Source of the DNA: Desulfurococcales archaeon | GTDB lineage: Archaea; Thermoproteota; Thermoprotei_A; Sulfolobales; WANQ01 | Direction: 5' to 3' | Assembly (NCBI GenBank): GCA_027043985.1 | Contig: JALUDQ010000145.1 | Coordinates: forward strand, 1 to 11,799 | Length of the DNA stretch: 11,799 bases | Translations under genes and position numbers: made by a program | Part shown: piece by piece, positions 1-7,140 of the stretch | Numbering within the stretch: position 1 is the first letter of the stretch | Layout: each line of letters starts with the position of its first letter | Notes under the pieces: generated by a model | What the model was told of the DNA's origin: nothing | What the model saw: only the letters and a program-made list of their open reading frames with translations | The model's database searches: none

Positions 1-749
1 GGTCCTGGAGCATAGAAAAGTAGTGTTACAGGGCTTAACACATTTGCTGATAGGATATTGTTTTCGGTTGCATTCTTGAATATCTCTGGGCTCTCATACT
101 TTGATATATAGTTCTTTATCAATGCCTGCATTAACTGATCACTATTAGCTAAGTGTATTAGTACAGTACCGTTCGTGGGAGTAACCGTTGTTGTAAATGC
201 TGGATATAGAGATACATTTACTAGTTGACCATTATATAATGAGGGCGGTCTCTGTATACCTAGTGTTAGCTTTATTGTTGTCGAGACGTTACTTACTATT
301 ATTATTAAATCACTGGATGGTATGTCCCATTTAAAGTCATACTCATAGTAGTATACATAACCCTTTCCAGCCATTTGCTGCTTAAAGACCTCATAGACTT
401 GCTTCTTCAAGTTTTCATCAGTTATATTATTGAGCTTAATGTATACTTCCGCATAGTATTGCCATAACCCCTCCATCTTTGTAGGTTCGATTGTCTTAGG
501 AGGCGTATACTTCTTCGCCGAGAACAAATTCACCCATTCCGGTGGCGCTAGCCTAGGATTATACTCCCATCCAGGATAGTTGTTCCAGTTATAGTATGTC
601 TCTGGCGGGAATATAAACGAAGGTATTACTGCCATAAACACTAGTATCACTAGTAGACCTAAGCCGATTAAGCCTATCTTGAACCTCCTATACTCGCTCC
701 AGAATTCTCTAGCTTTTTTCTTAACTTCATTCCAGTCTATCCTAATCAT
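1..749 (-). CDS. DppC-type ABC transporter permease with large extracytoplasmic insertion (3' end missing)
   Basis: This is the second membrane permease of a peptide/oligosaccharide (Dpp/Opp) ABC importer. The frame is open from ATG 749 to the window edge, about 249 codons. After a short basic cytoplasmic start there is one membrane segment (about residues 24-48). A long soluble stretch rich in Tyr, Asn, Trp and Thr follows and continues to the edge, ending ...LLFYAPGP, which resembles the sequence just before the GTDxxGRD motif of DppC proteins. That motif and the remaining membrane helices would lie outside the window. Bacterial DppC has only a short loop here, so an insertion of about 200 residues is notable, although such insertions are known in archaeal homologues. 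The start lies 3 bases after the stop of the DppB gene, so the two are almost certainly co-transcribed and translationally coupled. The family is inferred from position and topology; the substrate is unknown. Confidence 0.82.
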   Translation of the reverse strand, partial: MIRIDWNEVKKKAREFWSEYRRFKIGLIGLGLLVILVFMAVIPSFIFPPETYYNWNNYPGWEYNPRLAPPEWVNLFSAKKYTPPKTIEPTKMEGLWQYYAEVYIKLNNITDENLKKQVYEVFKQQMAGKGYVYYYEYDFKWDIPSSDLIIIVSNVSTTIKLTLGIQRPPSLYNGQLVNVSLYPAFTTTVTPTNGTVLIHLANSDQLMQALIKNYISKYESPEIFKNATENNILSANVLSPVTLLFYAPG

Positions 750-752
750 TCA

Positions 753-1952
753 TCACCTCGAAGCCTTTATACGTGGATCTAGTACACCATAGACTATTTC
801 GAGGAGGAACTTTACGAGTACAAACAAGAATACAAACATGAAGGTATTCGCCATCAACACTGGTACGTCTGCGTTAGATAGTGCTAAGTAGTATAGGCTA
901 CCCATACCTGGCCACTGGAATACTACCTCACTTATGATTGCTCCGAAGAAGGTTCCTATGAAGCCTAGGCTTATCGATGTGACTATTGGTGGGCTTGCAG
1001 CCTTCAGTACATGGCCATATATAACCTTGCGTTCTGGTACACCTTTTGCTCTAGCCGTTGTAACGAAGTCTTCCTGCATTATACTTATGACTAGGTTTCT
1101 TGTAGCATAGGCTCCTCCACCAAAGCCTACGAGGACTATTGTGAGTATTGGTACGTAGAGGTGCCAGAGCCACCACTTAAGCTCTTCTAGAATATTTCCT
1201 TTAATCGATGCCGGCATTGGTTCCATAGCTACACCAGGATATATATGAAGCTGATACGTGAACACATAGATAAGCAACATCGCAACCCAGAACATTGGAA
1301 GGCTAGCTGAGATCATTGCAATTACTGATACACCACGATCTAGGGGGCTTCCAACCTTCCTAGCCATCTGCAAACCCAGTAGTATAGCTATTGCAACGTT
1401 TATCATGTAAGCAGTGGTGAAGAGGAGTGCTGTCCTACCCATAGCTATTAAGACCATTTCTCGTATCTCATTTGTACCGAACTGTGGGTACTTCATACGG
1501 GCTTCTCCAAAATCTAGAGTCAAGCTCTTCCATACATACAACATTATTCTAACATAACTTGGCAGGTTTAGACCCCAGCTTACCTCTTCTCTCATCTTAA
1601 TGTAGCTGAGATAACATTGCTCAGCTATACCGTTTATATCATCTTCACTCATGTTGGCTAGTTTACCCTTCTCATAATCCTCTAGGAATAGGTAACAGTT
1701 CCACGTCTTATCCTTGTACTTAGCAGTTATGTTCCACTCGATTAGTCTTGGCTTAACACCCTTTAAAACATCAATGAATTCTACGTGCCTCTGCGCTAAT
1801 TGTTGTCTAACTTGATTCACCTTATCGTTTATTATGGCCTCTATAGTCTTCTCAGCAAGGGCATTGAATGCCAACGATGCGATAAGCAGAGCAACTAGTA
1901 ATACTATTAATGAGTTCACGGCTCTGAACGCGAGGTAACGTCCATAGCCCAT
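753..1952 (-). CDS. DppB-type ABC transporter permease with long TM1-TM2 loop
   Basis: This is an inner permease subunit (BPD_transp_1 family) of a peptide/oligosaccharide importer, 399 residues. TM1 is at about residues 8-31. An extracytoplasmic insertion (about 32-165) with two Cys (86 and 113) follows, then a core of about five helices. The cytoplasmic EAA loop that contacts the ATPase is visible at about 296-318 (DFVTTARAKGVPERKVIYGH), followed by the conserved SEVVFQWPGMG segment and a C-terminal DPRIK. Typical DppB proteins are about 310-340 residues, and the extra length is the insertion. The frame extends upstream to ATG 2006, but a good TATA box (TTTATAAAC, 1987-1994) lies inside that extension and predicts transcription from about 1962. 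ATG 1952, just before TM1, is therefore preferred. It follows the binding-protein gene with its own promoter and precedes dppC by 3 bases. Confidence 0.9.
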   Translation of the reverse strand: MGYGRYLAFRAVNSLIVLLVALLIASLAFNALAEKTIEAIINDKVNQVRQQLAQRHVEFIDVLKGVKPRLIEWNITAKYKDKTWNCYLFLEDYEKGKLANMSEDDINGIAEQCYLSYIKMREEVSWGLNLPSYVRIMLYVWKSLTLDFGEARMKYPQFGTNEIREMVLIAMGRTALLFTTAYMINVAIAILLGLQMARKVGSPLDRGVSVIAMISASLPMFWVAMLLIYVFTYQLHIYPGVAMEPMPASIKGNILEELKWWLWHLYVPILTIVLVGFGGGAYATRNLVISIMQEDFVTTARAKGVPERKVIYGHVLKAASPPIVTSISLGFIGTFFGAIISEVVFQWPGMGSLYYLALSNADVPVLMANTFMFVFLFVLVKFLLEIVYGVLDPRIKASR

Positions 1953-1986
1953 AGCAACTAGGCACCAAGGGTAGTATATTGTTAGA

Positions 1987-1994
1987 GGTTTATA
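1987..1994 (-). promoter_or_regulatory. TATA box for the permease pair
   Basis: TTTATAAAC on the minus strand, about 38 bases before ATG 1952. Archaeal spacing puts the transcription start near 1962, giving a leader of about 10 bases. This argues against the upstream ATG at 2006 and suggests that the permeases can be transcribed separately from the abundant binding protein. Confidence 0.5.
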
Positions 1995-2082
1995 AATAAT
2001 TATCATTATATTCGCATAATATTAAAAGATAGAAAATACAATGTTTTTGAGAGTGTACTAAGAGTGGAATACAAGATAGTTT

Positions 2083-2113
2083 CTTAGTAAAAAATTATTA
2101 TTAATTTAAAAAT
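2083..2113 (-). terminator. T-rich terminator after the substrate-binding protein
   Basis: About 30-60 bases after the TAA stop (2143) the minus strand has two T runs (ATATTTTTAAATT and AATTTTTTACT) without a strong hairpin. That is the usual form of crenarchaeal termination. Together with the TATA box at 1987-1994 it separates binding-protein and permease transcripts, at least partly. Confidence 0.45.
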
Positions 2114-2142
2114 ATTGATGGAGTATTGCTAAGAGGTATTTA

Positions 2143-4962
2143 TTACTTCTTCTTTACTAGGAAGGCTGCAGCGATACCTATGATTATTATGACTATTGCT
2201 ATTCCTATGATTACTGTTGGACTTATTCCTGGACCAGTAGGTGTTATCGTTGTTACTGTCGGCACTGATGTAGCTGGTGATGTTGTTGAGGGTACTGTTA
2301 CTGTTGGACTAACACTTGTTGTAGGTGATGGCGCGGTTGTAGTTGGCTGCGTGATTGTCGGTGCAGTTACTGTTGGCGCGGTTGTAGGCGTTGTTGTTAC
2401 TTGTATTCCTATTATTGTTATCTGCTTCTTCTCGGTTACCTGGTATACGCCGGGTTCTCTTCCTATTCTAATCTCTATTGTGTATGTACCGCTTGCTAAG
2501 TTCTTGGTGGCACTACCAGGTATTGTTGCTTGCCATACACCGATGTCTGTCTTATTGGCTGACCATACTCCTACTACAGTACCGTCTGGTGCTATTAATG
2601 CCACGTCGACATAGGCGAATTCTGCTGGTCTAGTACCCTTCTCCGTTTCTGGGAACTGTACGTTTTCGCCGACCTTTACTGTTACTGGTATACTTTGTCC
2701 AGCTAGTATCTGTGTCGGTAGTGATACTTCTTGTATGAATAGAGTGCTTAATATTAGCTTATTTCTCCAGTAGTCTGGTGTGAATGGATATGTTGGGTCT
2801 CTGAACGCCTTGAGTTCTAGGTATAGTTCTGTTGGGTTGTACTTAGCTATGTAGAATGGGCCGTTGCTTATTACTAGGTGTCCGTACTCCTTGTAGAAGT
2901 TTAATGCCTTCTTAGCAGCGTCTGCTAGGTCTACTGACCCTATTACTGGGTACTTCTTAGCTAGGTCGTAGGTTGCTGCTAGGTATGGTGGCATGTATTC
3001 TCCGGTCTCTACTTTCTGTTCTAGTGCGGCTGTTATGTCTGTTAAGTGGTCTGGGTCTAGTGCGTCAATCCATCTGCCAGCATCTCCCTCGAACCAGCCA
3101 TAGGTTTCACCGCTTACGGGTCCCTTGTATAGTACACAGTACTCCATTGCAGCCATTACTTCGAATGGGAAGGTCGGCCACCATATGTAGTAGCTTGCTG
3201 TCTCTGACTCACTTATTGGATGAGTATAGTTACCGTAGAATGCTATGGCTGTTGAGTTTATTATCTCTATACCCTTTATGGTGCTGAAGTATGGTTGTCC
3301 AGTGCTTGCTACTTCGTCATGGTACCATATATCGTCTGCACCGTCCTGGTAGCTCCACTCCCAGTTCCACGCTATTGATTCTAATACGTCGAATAGTGTC
3401 ATTGGTCTACCATCGTGCCAGTTGCTGAACTTGTAGTTTAATATCACCTTTACTGTAGCGTTGCGATCTGTTACACCAGCTTCATCTAGTGTTTGCCATT
3501 TGTGGGCTGAGTGGTTGTATATTAGTGCATCGCCTGGTACTGTTATGTTACCTTCTTGTACTTTCCATGTTACTCTTATTGGCGTGTATATACCAGTTGA
3601 TGGGTGCCAGTAGCCTCCATAATCTCTCACATATCTCCATATGTTGCTTGCATAGATGTCATTTATACCGCCTACGGGGTTCCAAGCGCTCATGAATAGT
3701 GCTCCACGTGATGAGTACTGGGCTACTAAGAGCACTCCGTCATCTGTCCATGCTGTTCTGAAGGGCCATATTGTTGCTAGACCAGTGCTCCTACCAGCTG
3801 CTATGTCGTGTACTCTTGGGTTGACTGGGAAGTATGCTAGGTTCTCTGTTAGGAATACTCTAATTGATTCCTCGATTCCTAGCTTTATTATTTCTCTAGC
3901 AACCTCCCAGTATTGGTCGCCCTTATACTTGCCCTGGTATAGGTCTAGTGTTAGCTGCTCTATCTTTGGCTGAATGTTGTCTCCTATTTTCTTAGCGTGG
4001 TCTGGTGTGTACTCCCAGGTACCCCAGCCTGGTAGTGGGCCACCCCACTGACTGTAGTACCATGCTAGGTCTCCTTCAATCCATGGGCTTTCAGCTGTGC
4101 TTATCCATCCTTCTGTGTAGATGTGCCAGTCTAGGGTTCTAGCATCCTTACCATATACTAATGCGAATACTTGTCCTCTCTCTATCTCCATACGGTTGAC
4201 TTTTATACCAGCCTTCTCTATTAGGTCTGCCACATAGTGGCCAATGTCTCTTCTCTCGTCCTCGATTCTAATGAGGAATGTTACCGTTACGGGTTCATCG
4301 TCTTGTCCTGGTGCCTGGAAGTGCCAGAAGCCATCATCTGCCTTGTAGAGCTTGTAGCCTAGTGCTTCTAGGTGTTGTGAGGCGTTCTGGAGAGCATTGG
4401 TTATCATTTGTATAGCTTTTGCTTCGTCACCGGTATCTGTTAGTCCTAGCTCCTTGATCACTGACTCTATTTGTGGGTATGCTGGGTGGCTTGGACCTAC
4501 TGGGCAGTACATTGGGTTGGCTCCACCAGCCATTATGTTGTCTATAATGTATCTTCTGTTAATCAACCAGTTCATAGCAAATCTTATTTCTCTTACTGCA
4601 AATGGGTTGAAGTGTTTTGTTCCGTCATCTATGTCTGTTGCAACACCCCACTTGCCCGCCTCATCCTCATCGCTATAGGGGTTGAATAATAGGGCGTTGA
4701 GTGAGCTTGATGAAGGTATTAGCTTGAGCTTTGCTAGATCGACTGGTATCTGCTTGAGATCTCTAGGCGAGACGGTCCACATGAAAACGTCTATCTTACC
4801 ATCTGCTACGTCAAGGACTCCTCTGTCTATCGTGGTTCTAACAGTGTATATTATTTGGTCTAGTGGTGGGCCCTTGATTTCTTGTTGGGCCTGAGCGAAT
4901 ACCGCGAACGTTGGTAGTATTATTAGTAGTAGAGATAGAATTCCTATTAGTTTTAAATTCAT
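2143..4962 (-). CDS. Membrane-anchored family 5 substrate-binding protein of a peptide/oligosaccharide ABC importer
   Basis: This 939-residue extracytoplasmic receptor delivers peptides or oligosaccharides to the adjacent permeases. A signal peptide covers residues 1-25 (hydrophobic LIGILSLLLIILPTFAVFA then QAQ) with no lipobox Cys. Residues about 30-745 resemble SBP_bac_5 proteins: DVADGKIDVFMWTVSP near the start, FAVREIRFAMNWLINR and YKFSNWHDGRPMTLFDVLES later. Residues about 747-855 look like an immunoglobulin-like beta domain (repeated PVTVKV, VDVALIAPDG, YTIEIRI patterns). A Thr/Pro/Ser stalk covers 856-915 and a C-terminal membrane anchor ending FLVKKK covers about 916-936. A stalk plus C-terminal anchor is the archaeal alternative to a lipid anchor. 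ATG 4962 is supported by GGGTG six bases upstream and by the signal peptide directly after it. The architecture is clear; the ligand is not. Family 5 proteins in archaea often bind sugars as well as peptides. Confidence 0.9.
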   Translation of the reverse strand: MNLKLIGILSLLLIILPTFAVFAQAQQEIKGPPLDQIIYTVRTTIDRGVLDVADGKIDVFMWTVSPRDLKQIPVDLAKLKLIPSSSSLNALLFNPYSDEDEAGKWGVATDIDDGTKHFNPFAVREIRFAMNWLINRRYIIDNIMAGGANPMYCPVGPSHPAYPQIESVIKELGLTDTGDEAKAIQMITNALQNASQHLEALGYKLYKADDGFWHFQAPGQDDEPVTVTFLIRIEDERRDIGHYVADLIEKAGIKVNRMEIERGQVFALVYGKDARTLDWHIYTEGWISTAESPWIEGDLAWYYSQWGGPLPGWGTWEYTPDHAKKIGDNIQPKIEQLTLDLYQGKYKGDQYWEVAREIIKLGIEESIRVFLTENLAYFPVNPRVHDIAAGRSTGLATIWPFRTAWTDDGVLLVAQYSSRGALFMSAWNPVGGINDIYASNIWRYVRDYGGYWHPSTGIYTPIRVTWKVQEGNITVPGDALIYNHSAHKWQTLDEAGVTDRNATVKVILNYKFSNWHDGRPMTLFDVLESIAWNWEWSYQDGADDIWYHDEVASTGQPYFSTIKGIEIINSTAIAFYGNYTHPISESETASYYIWWPTFPFEVMAAMEYCVLYKGPVSGETYGWFEGDAGRWIDALDPDHLTDITAALEQKVETGEYMPPYLAATYDLAKKYPVIGSVDLADAAKKALNFYKEYGHLVISNGPFYIAKYNPTELYLELKAFRDPTYPFTPDYWRNKLILSTLFIQEVSLPTQILAGQSIPVTVKVGENVQFPETEKGTRPAEFAYVDVALIAPDGTVVGVWSANKTDIGVWQATIPGSATKNLASGTYTIEIRIGREPGVYQVTEKKQITIIGIQVTTTPTTAPTVTAPTITQPTTTAPSPTTSVSPTVTVPSTTSPATSVPTVTTITPTGPGISPTVIIGIAIVIIIIGIAAAFLVKKK
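2218..2397 (-). repeat. Thr/Pro-rich stalk-encoding low-complexity tract
   Basis: This is an imperfect run of ACT/ACA/CCA-type codons (on the complement, repeated GTTACTGTTGG-like units) encoding about 60 residues rich in TTTP, TAPT and TVT. It forms the stalk between the receptor domains and the membrane anchor. Such tracts are often O-glycosylated and vary in length between strains. No exact tandem unit is obvious. Confidence 0.7.
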
Positions 4963-4984
4963 ATTCTACACCCACTTTAAATAC

Positions 4985-5011
4985 ACTTAGTCCTCAAATA
5001 CTTAGACTTAG
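4985..5011. repeat. Three ACTTAG direct repeats in the binding-protein leader/promoter
   Basis: ACTTAG occurs at 4985-4990, 5000-5005 and 5006-5011, between the candidate TATA boxes and the start codon at 4962. Spacings are 15 and 6 bases. This could be a regulator binding site, or chance in AT-rich DNA. No known regulator motif is recognised. Confidence 0.35.
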
Positions 5012-5016
5012 GAGAC

Positions 5017-5061
5017 TCTATTTAAGTTTTATCTCTAGGATGATGAATCCTTTATAAATCC
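5017..5061 (-). promoter_or_regulatory. Candidate tandem TATA boxes for the binding-protein gene
   Basis: On the minus strand there is ACTTAAATAG (about 5017-5027, predicted start near 4996, leader about 34 bases) and further upstream TTTATAAAG (about 5050-5058, predicted start near 5027). Either could drive the gene. The leader contains a strong GGGTG ribosome binding site (about 4969-4974), six bases from the ATG. Confidence 0.45.
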
Positions 5062-5117
5062 TTCTATTATTTCGTTTATCGAGCTACCGATGTGTGTCTG
5101 AGCCTACAAGAATATTA

Positions 5118-5130
5118 TAATTGAAAAATA
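5118..5130 (-). terminator. T-run terminator after the small membrane protein
   Basis: The minus strand reads GTATTTTTCAATT about 25-35 bases after the stop of the 86-residue membrane protein gene. There is no hairpin. It is a typical crenarchaeal U-tract and ends the methyltransferase/radical SAM/membrane protein unit. Confidence 0.4.
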
Positions 5131-5154
5131 CTTACACTATATTGGTGTCCGATA

Positions 5155-5415
5155 TTACCCGGAGGAAATAAATAATAGTAGCAACACTATGCCGTATCCG
5201 AACACTATTCCGCTAAGAAAATGCAACAATAATACCTTATTTTCTGGCATTTTCCTTGTTCTTCTAGGTGAAGCTAGTCTACTCAAAACAAGCATTACTA
5301 TAATAGCACCTACTAAGGCATAACCCATTACGGCTTCACTCATTAACGGTGCGGAAGCATATCCTACTATACCACCTACGAGTATTCCAAGCCCTAATAT
5401 AGTCCATGGATTCAT
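5155..5415 (-). CDS. Small hypothetical membrane protein, three predicted helices
   Basis: This is an 86-residue protein not recognised as any named family. Hydrophobic segments lie at about residues 4-22, 28-46 and 64-84. A strongly basic stretch (SPRRTRKMPENK, about 49-60) between the second and third helix is probably cytoplasmic by the positive-inside rule. The first helix is Gly-rich (GLGILVGGIVGY), which often means tight helix packing. The start is supported by GGAG seven to eight bases upstream of ATG 5415. It lies only 13 bases after the stop of the radical SAM gene, so it is probably the last gene of that operon and could anchor or assist its products, but that is inference. Coding looks genuine because of the operon spacing, ribosome binding site and coherent membrane topology. 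Confidence 0.68.
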   Translation of the reverse strand: MNPWTILGLGILVGGIVGYASAPLMSEAVMGYALVGAIIVMLVLSRLASPRRTRKMPENKVLLLHFLSGIVFGYGIVLLLLFISSG

Positions 5416-5428
5416 GTCTAGTCTCCTA

Positions 5429-6460
5429 TCACGGTAGAGGTTTTGCTATGAATATGTTGCTTTTGTTTTCTATTATCTTGACTCTTATCCTAGCTCCTAA
5501 CGGTATTTCCGTTGCTCCAACTATTGTTATTACTCTATCCTTATTATGTGATACACTTAGTTTTTCTCCTTTAAGCCATCCTTCTTCTACTACTCTTACC
5601 TTGATAACCTCTCCTTTACTATATGGCGGGGGAGGACTTGGTGCTCTGTGGAAGTTAAATGTTTTTGGATTGTGTATTAAATTGATACCGTGTTTTCTCT
5701 CTAGCTCTCTTAGCTTGCTCCAAAACTCTTTCCAGCTCATCGGCTTTACTCCGCGTGGCTTTCTGCCATAGCGGTGAACTAGGTACTTCTGTATTCCTAG
5801 AGCTGGCCACTTCCTACCTGCTCCTATCTTTTTAGCCCATTCTATTATATCCTCTATATCTTTATCGTTTATTCCGGGAACCCATACTGGTGCTATGTGT
5901 ACATCTATGCTCGTGTTTGATAGGATATACTCTGTTATCCTTACCACTTCTGAAACGTTAAACCACTCCGCACCCTGGATGAACCGTGCTTTCTCCTCGT
6001 CGAGCGTATCTATGCTTAAGTTTATTCTATCCAAGCCAGCTTCCTCAAGATTTTTAACCAGTTTCTCGTTTAACAAGTAGCCTCTTGTTTGAAGTGCTAC
6101 AACTCTTATCCCGGGTATGTCTTTTAGTTCTTGGACTAGTTCTACTATATAGGGATATGTTAGAGGTTCACCTACTCCGTCTATTAGGGCTTCTATATCG
6201 TTTACAGACTTGTATTTTACTATGAGTTTAACCCACTCGATAAGCCAGTCTAGTTTAACCATATACTCTGTTAAACGATGCCGTGAGAAGGGTCCTGCAT
6301 CAACACTACAATATATGCAATTTAAATGACATAACGTTGTGGGTCTTACTTGTATTATATTTGTACCTCTATCAACTATTCCAAAGGCTATATGTCCGAG
6401 AAGGGGTATTTCCTCGTTAATCCATACTAGTCTCCTCGGCCTTATCTTTGGCACTTGCAA
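5429..6460 (-). CDS. Radical SAM protein with C-terminal TRAM domain (COG2100-like)
   Basis: This is a 343-residue iron-sulfur enzyme. The radical SAM cluster motif CxxxCxxC is Cys44, Cys48 and Cys51 (TLCHLNCIYC). A GVGEPLTYP segment near residue 96 corresponds to the GGEP SAM-binding motif, and INLSIDTLDEE follows as in radical SAM barrels. After a Pro-rich linker (PSPPPPY), residues about 280-343 form a TRAM-like small beta-barrel, an RNA-binding module found in tRNA-modifying enzymes such as MiaB and TrmA/RumA relatives. Together these suggest an RNA-modifying radical enzyme, but this archaeal group has no function I can name with confidence. The start is TTG 6460, with GAGG nine bases upstream; GTG 6454 is the alternative. 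The first 44 bases overlap the end of the methyltransferase gene in another frame, which implies translational coupling. It is followed after 13 bases by a small membrane protein. Confidence 0.85.
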   Translation of the reverse strand: MQVPKIRPRRLVWINEEIPLLGHIAFGIVDRGTNIIQVRPTTLCHLNCIYCSVDAGPFSRHRLTEYMVKLDWLIEWVKLIVKYKSVNDIEALIDGVGEPLTYPYIVELVQELKDIPGIRVVALQTRGYLLNEKLVKNLEEAGLDRINLSIDTLDEEKARFIQGAEWFNVSEVVRITEYILSNTSIDVHIAPVWVPGINDKDIEDIIEWAKKIGAGRKWPALGIQKYLVHRYGRKPRGVKPMSWKEFWSKLRELERKHGINLIHNPKTFNFHRAPSPPPPYSKGEVIKVRVVEEGWLKGEKLSVSHNKDRVITIVGATEIPLGARIRVKIIENKSNIFIAKPLP

Positions 6461-7037
6461 TATTTTTATCCTCTATGTTCTCACTTATACCCATACGTAC
6501 TAGTATATCTCTTGACACCGGGGCTATGTGCTTTACAAGTCCTCCAGGATTACTAGCCCCCATTATATAGAGGAATATTGTACGAGCTAAACCCGTTCTA
6601 TCAACTAGCCTTTTAATCTTAATGGGTTGCCACCCCGGTATAGGGAAATCTACTGTTATAATTCTGGTCCCCAACCCGAGTTCTTTCTCAAATTTATCGG
6701 CAAGCATCTCGTTTATTGACTTGTATAGATACATGTAGATTACTGTTGCATCACTTATATTGACTGTGAGAAAGTCATTACATAAGATTTCTATTTTGTC
6801 TAGAAGACCATAGTATTTAGCAGTAGAATATATCACACCACATAAACGTTCATCTATTTCTACAGCAACACATTTTGCTCCAAAGTCTCTTGCAGCTATG
6901 ATAGTTACCCTACCATCACCTGCTCCGAGATCGTATAGTTTATCATTGCTTCCAACACCAGCTATTCGGAGCGCTTCAACTATTACCTCCTTAGTTGACG
7001 GTATCCACGGCGCTAGTTTACCTTTTTCACCGCTCAT
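6417..7037 (-). CDS. aKMT-like protein lysine methyltransferase
   Basis: This is a class I SAM-dependent methyltransferase, 206 residues from ATG 7037. Motif I is LYDLGAGDGRV, the acidic post-I motif is VAVEID, and DISDATVIYMYLYKSINEML with PGWQP follow. This order closely resembles, from memory, the crenarchaeal broad-specificity lysine methyltransferase aKMT of Sulfolobus (YDLGCGDGR, DISEATVVTMFL, NEMLKPKLEKELKPGTR, GWNP), which methylates many chromatin and cellular proteins. This protein has a tail of about 40 residues, ending in an acidic/Lys-rich stretch, that aKMT lacks. ATG 7037 is preferred over ATG 7055 and 7064 because GGAG lies seven bases before it. The gene's last 44 bases overlap the radical SAM gene, so a link in regulation, and perhaps in function, is likely. 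rRNA or tRNA methylation is the alternative, though the aKMT match is good. Confidence 0.8.
   Translation of the reverse strand: MSGEKGKLAPWIPSTKEVIVEALRIAGVGSNDKLYDLGAGDGRVTIIAARDFGAKCVAVEIDERLCGVIYSTAKYYGLLDKIEILCNDFLTVNISDATVIYMYLYKSINEMLADKFEKELGLGTRIITVDFPIPGWQPIKIKRLVDRTGLARTIFLYIMGASNPGGLVKHIAPVSRDILVRMGISENIEDKNIASAKDKAEETSMD
6468..6473 (-). promoter_or_regulatory. Ribosome binding site deciding the TTG start of the radical SAM gene
   Basis: GAGGAT on the minus strand, inside the methyltransferase coding region, with the GAGG core nine bases before TTG 6460. It supports initiation within the upstream gene. Confidence 0.5.
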
Positions 7038-7044
7038 ATGCTTT

Positions 7045-7048
7045 CTCC
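7045..7048 (-). promoter_or_regulatory. Ribosome binding site deciding the methyltransferase start
   Basis: GGAG seven bases before ATG 7037. The in-frame ATGs at 7055 and 7064 have no comparable site, and the GGAG would be inside coding sequence for them. Confidence 0.6.
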
Positions 7049-7118
7049 TAATCATTTGTCTCAAACTTTTCTCTACATAGGAGAGCTTTACGTCGTCCCC
7101 CTATAGCAGGGTTCTGGA

Positions 7119-7130
7119 GTAAATATAGTT
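7119..7130 (-). promoter_or_regulatory. Candidate TATA box for the methyltransferase operon
   Basis: AACTATATTTAC on the minus strand, in the 103-base gap between the 143-residue gene and ATG 7037. It predicts transcription from about 7099 with a leader near 60 bases. This suggests that the methyltransferase set is a separate transcription unit. Confidence 0.35.
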
Positions 7131-7140
7131 GTCGTGCTAT

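Noticed and set aside
1953..2006. ATG 2006 as the start of the DppB permease
   Set aside because: It would place the gene's best TATA box inside the coding region and add 18 residues before TM1 that do not look like the family. ATG 1952 fits better.
2126..2614. Plus-strand open frame of 162 codons rich in Val/Gly
   Set aside because: It is antisense to the Thr/Pro stalk of the binding protein, whose ACN/CCN codons read as GTN/GGN on the other strand. It has no ribosome binding site or promoter of its own.
5040..5101. Possible C/D-box RNA on the plus strand (ATGATGA ... CTGA with short TAGG/CCTA flanks)
   Set aside because: The interior is AT-rich and lies over the likely binding-protein promoter, no D'/C' pair fits, and the flanking stem is offset by one base. 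Probably chance.
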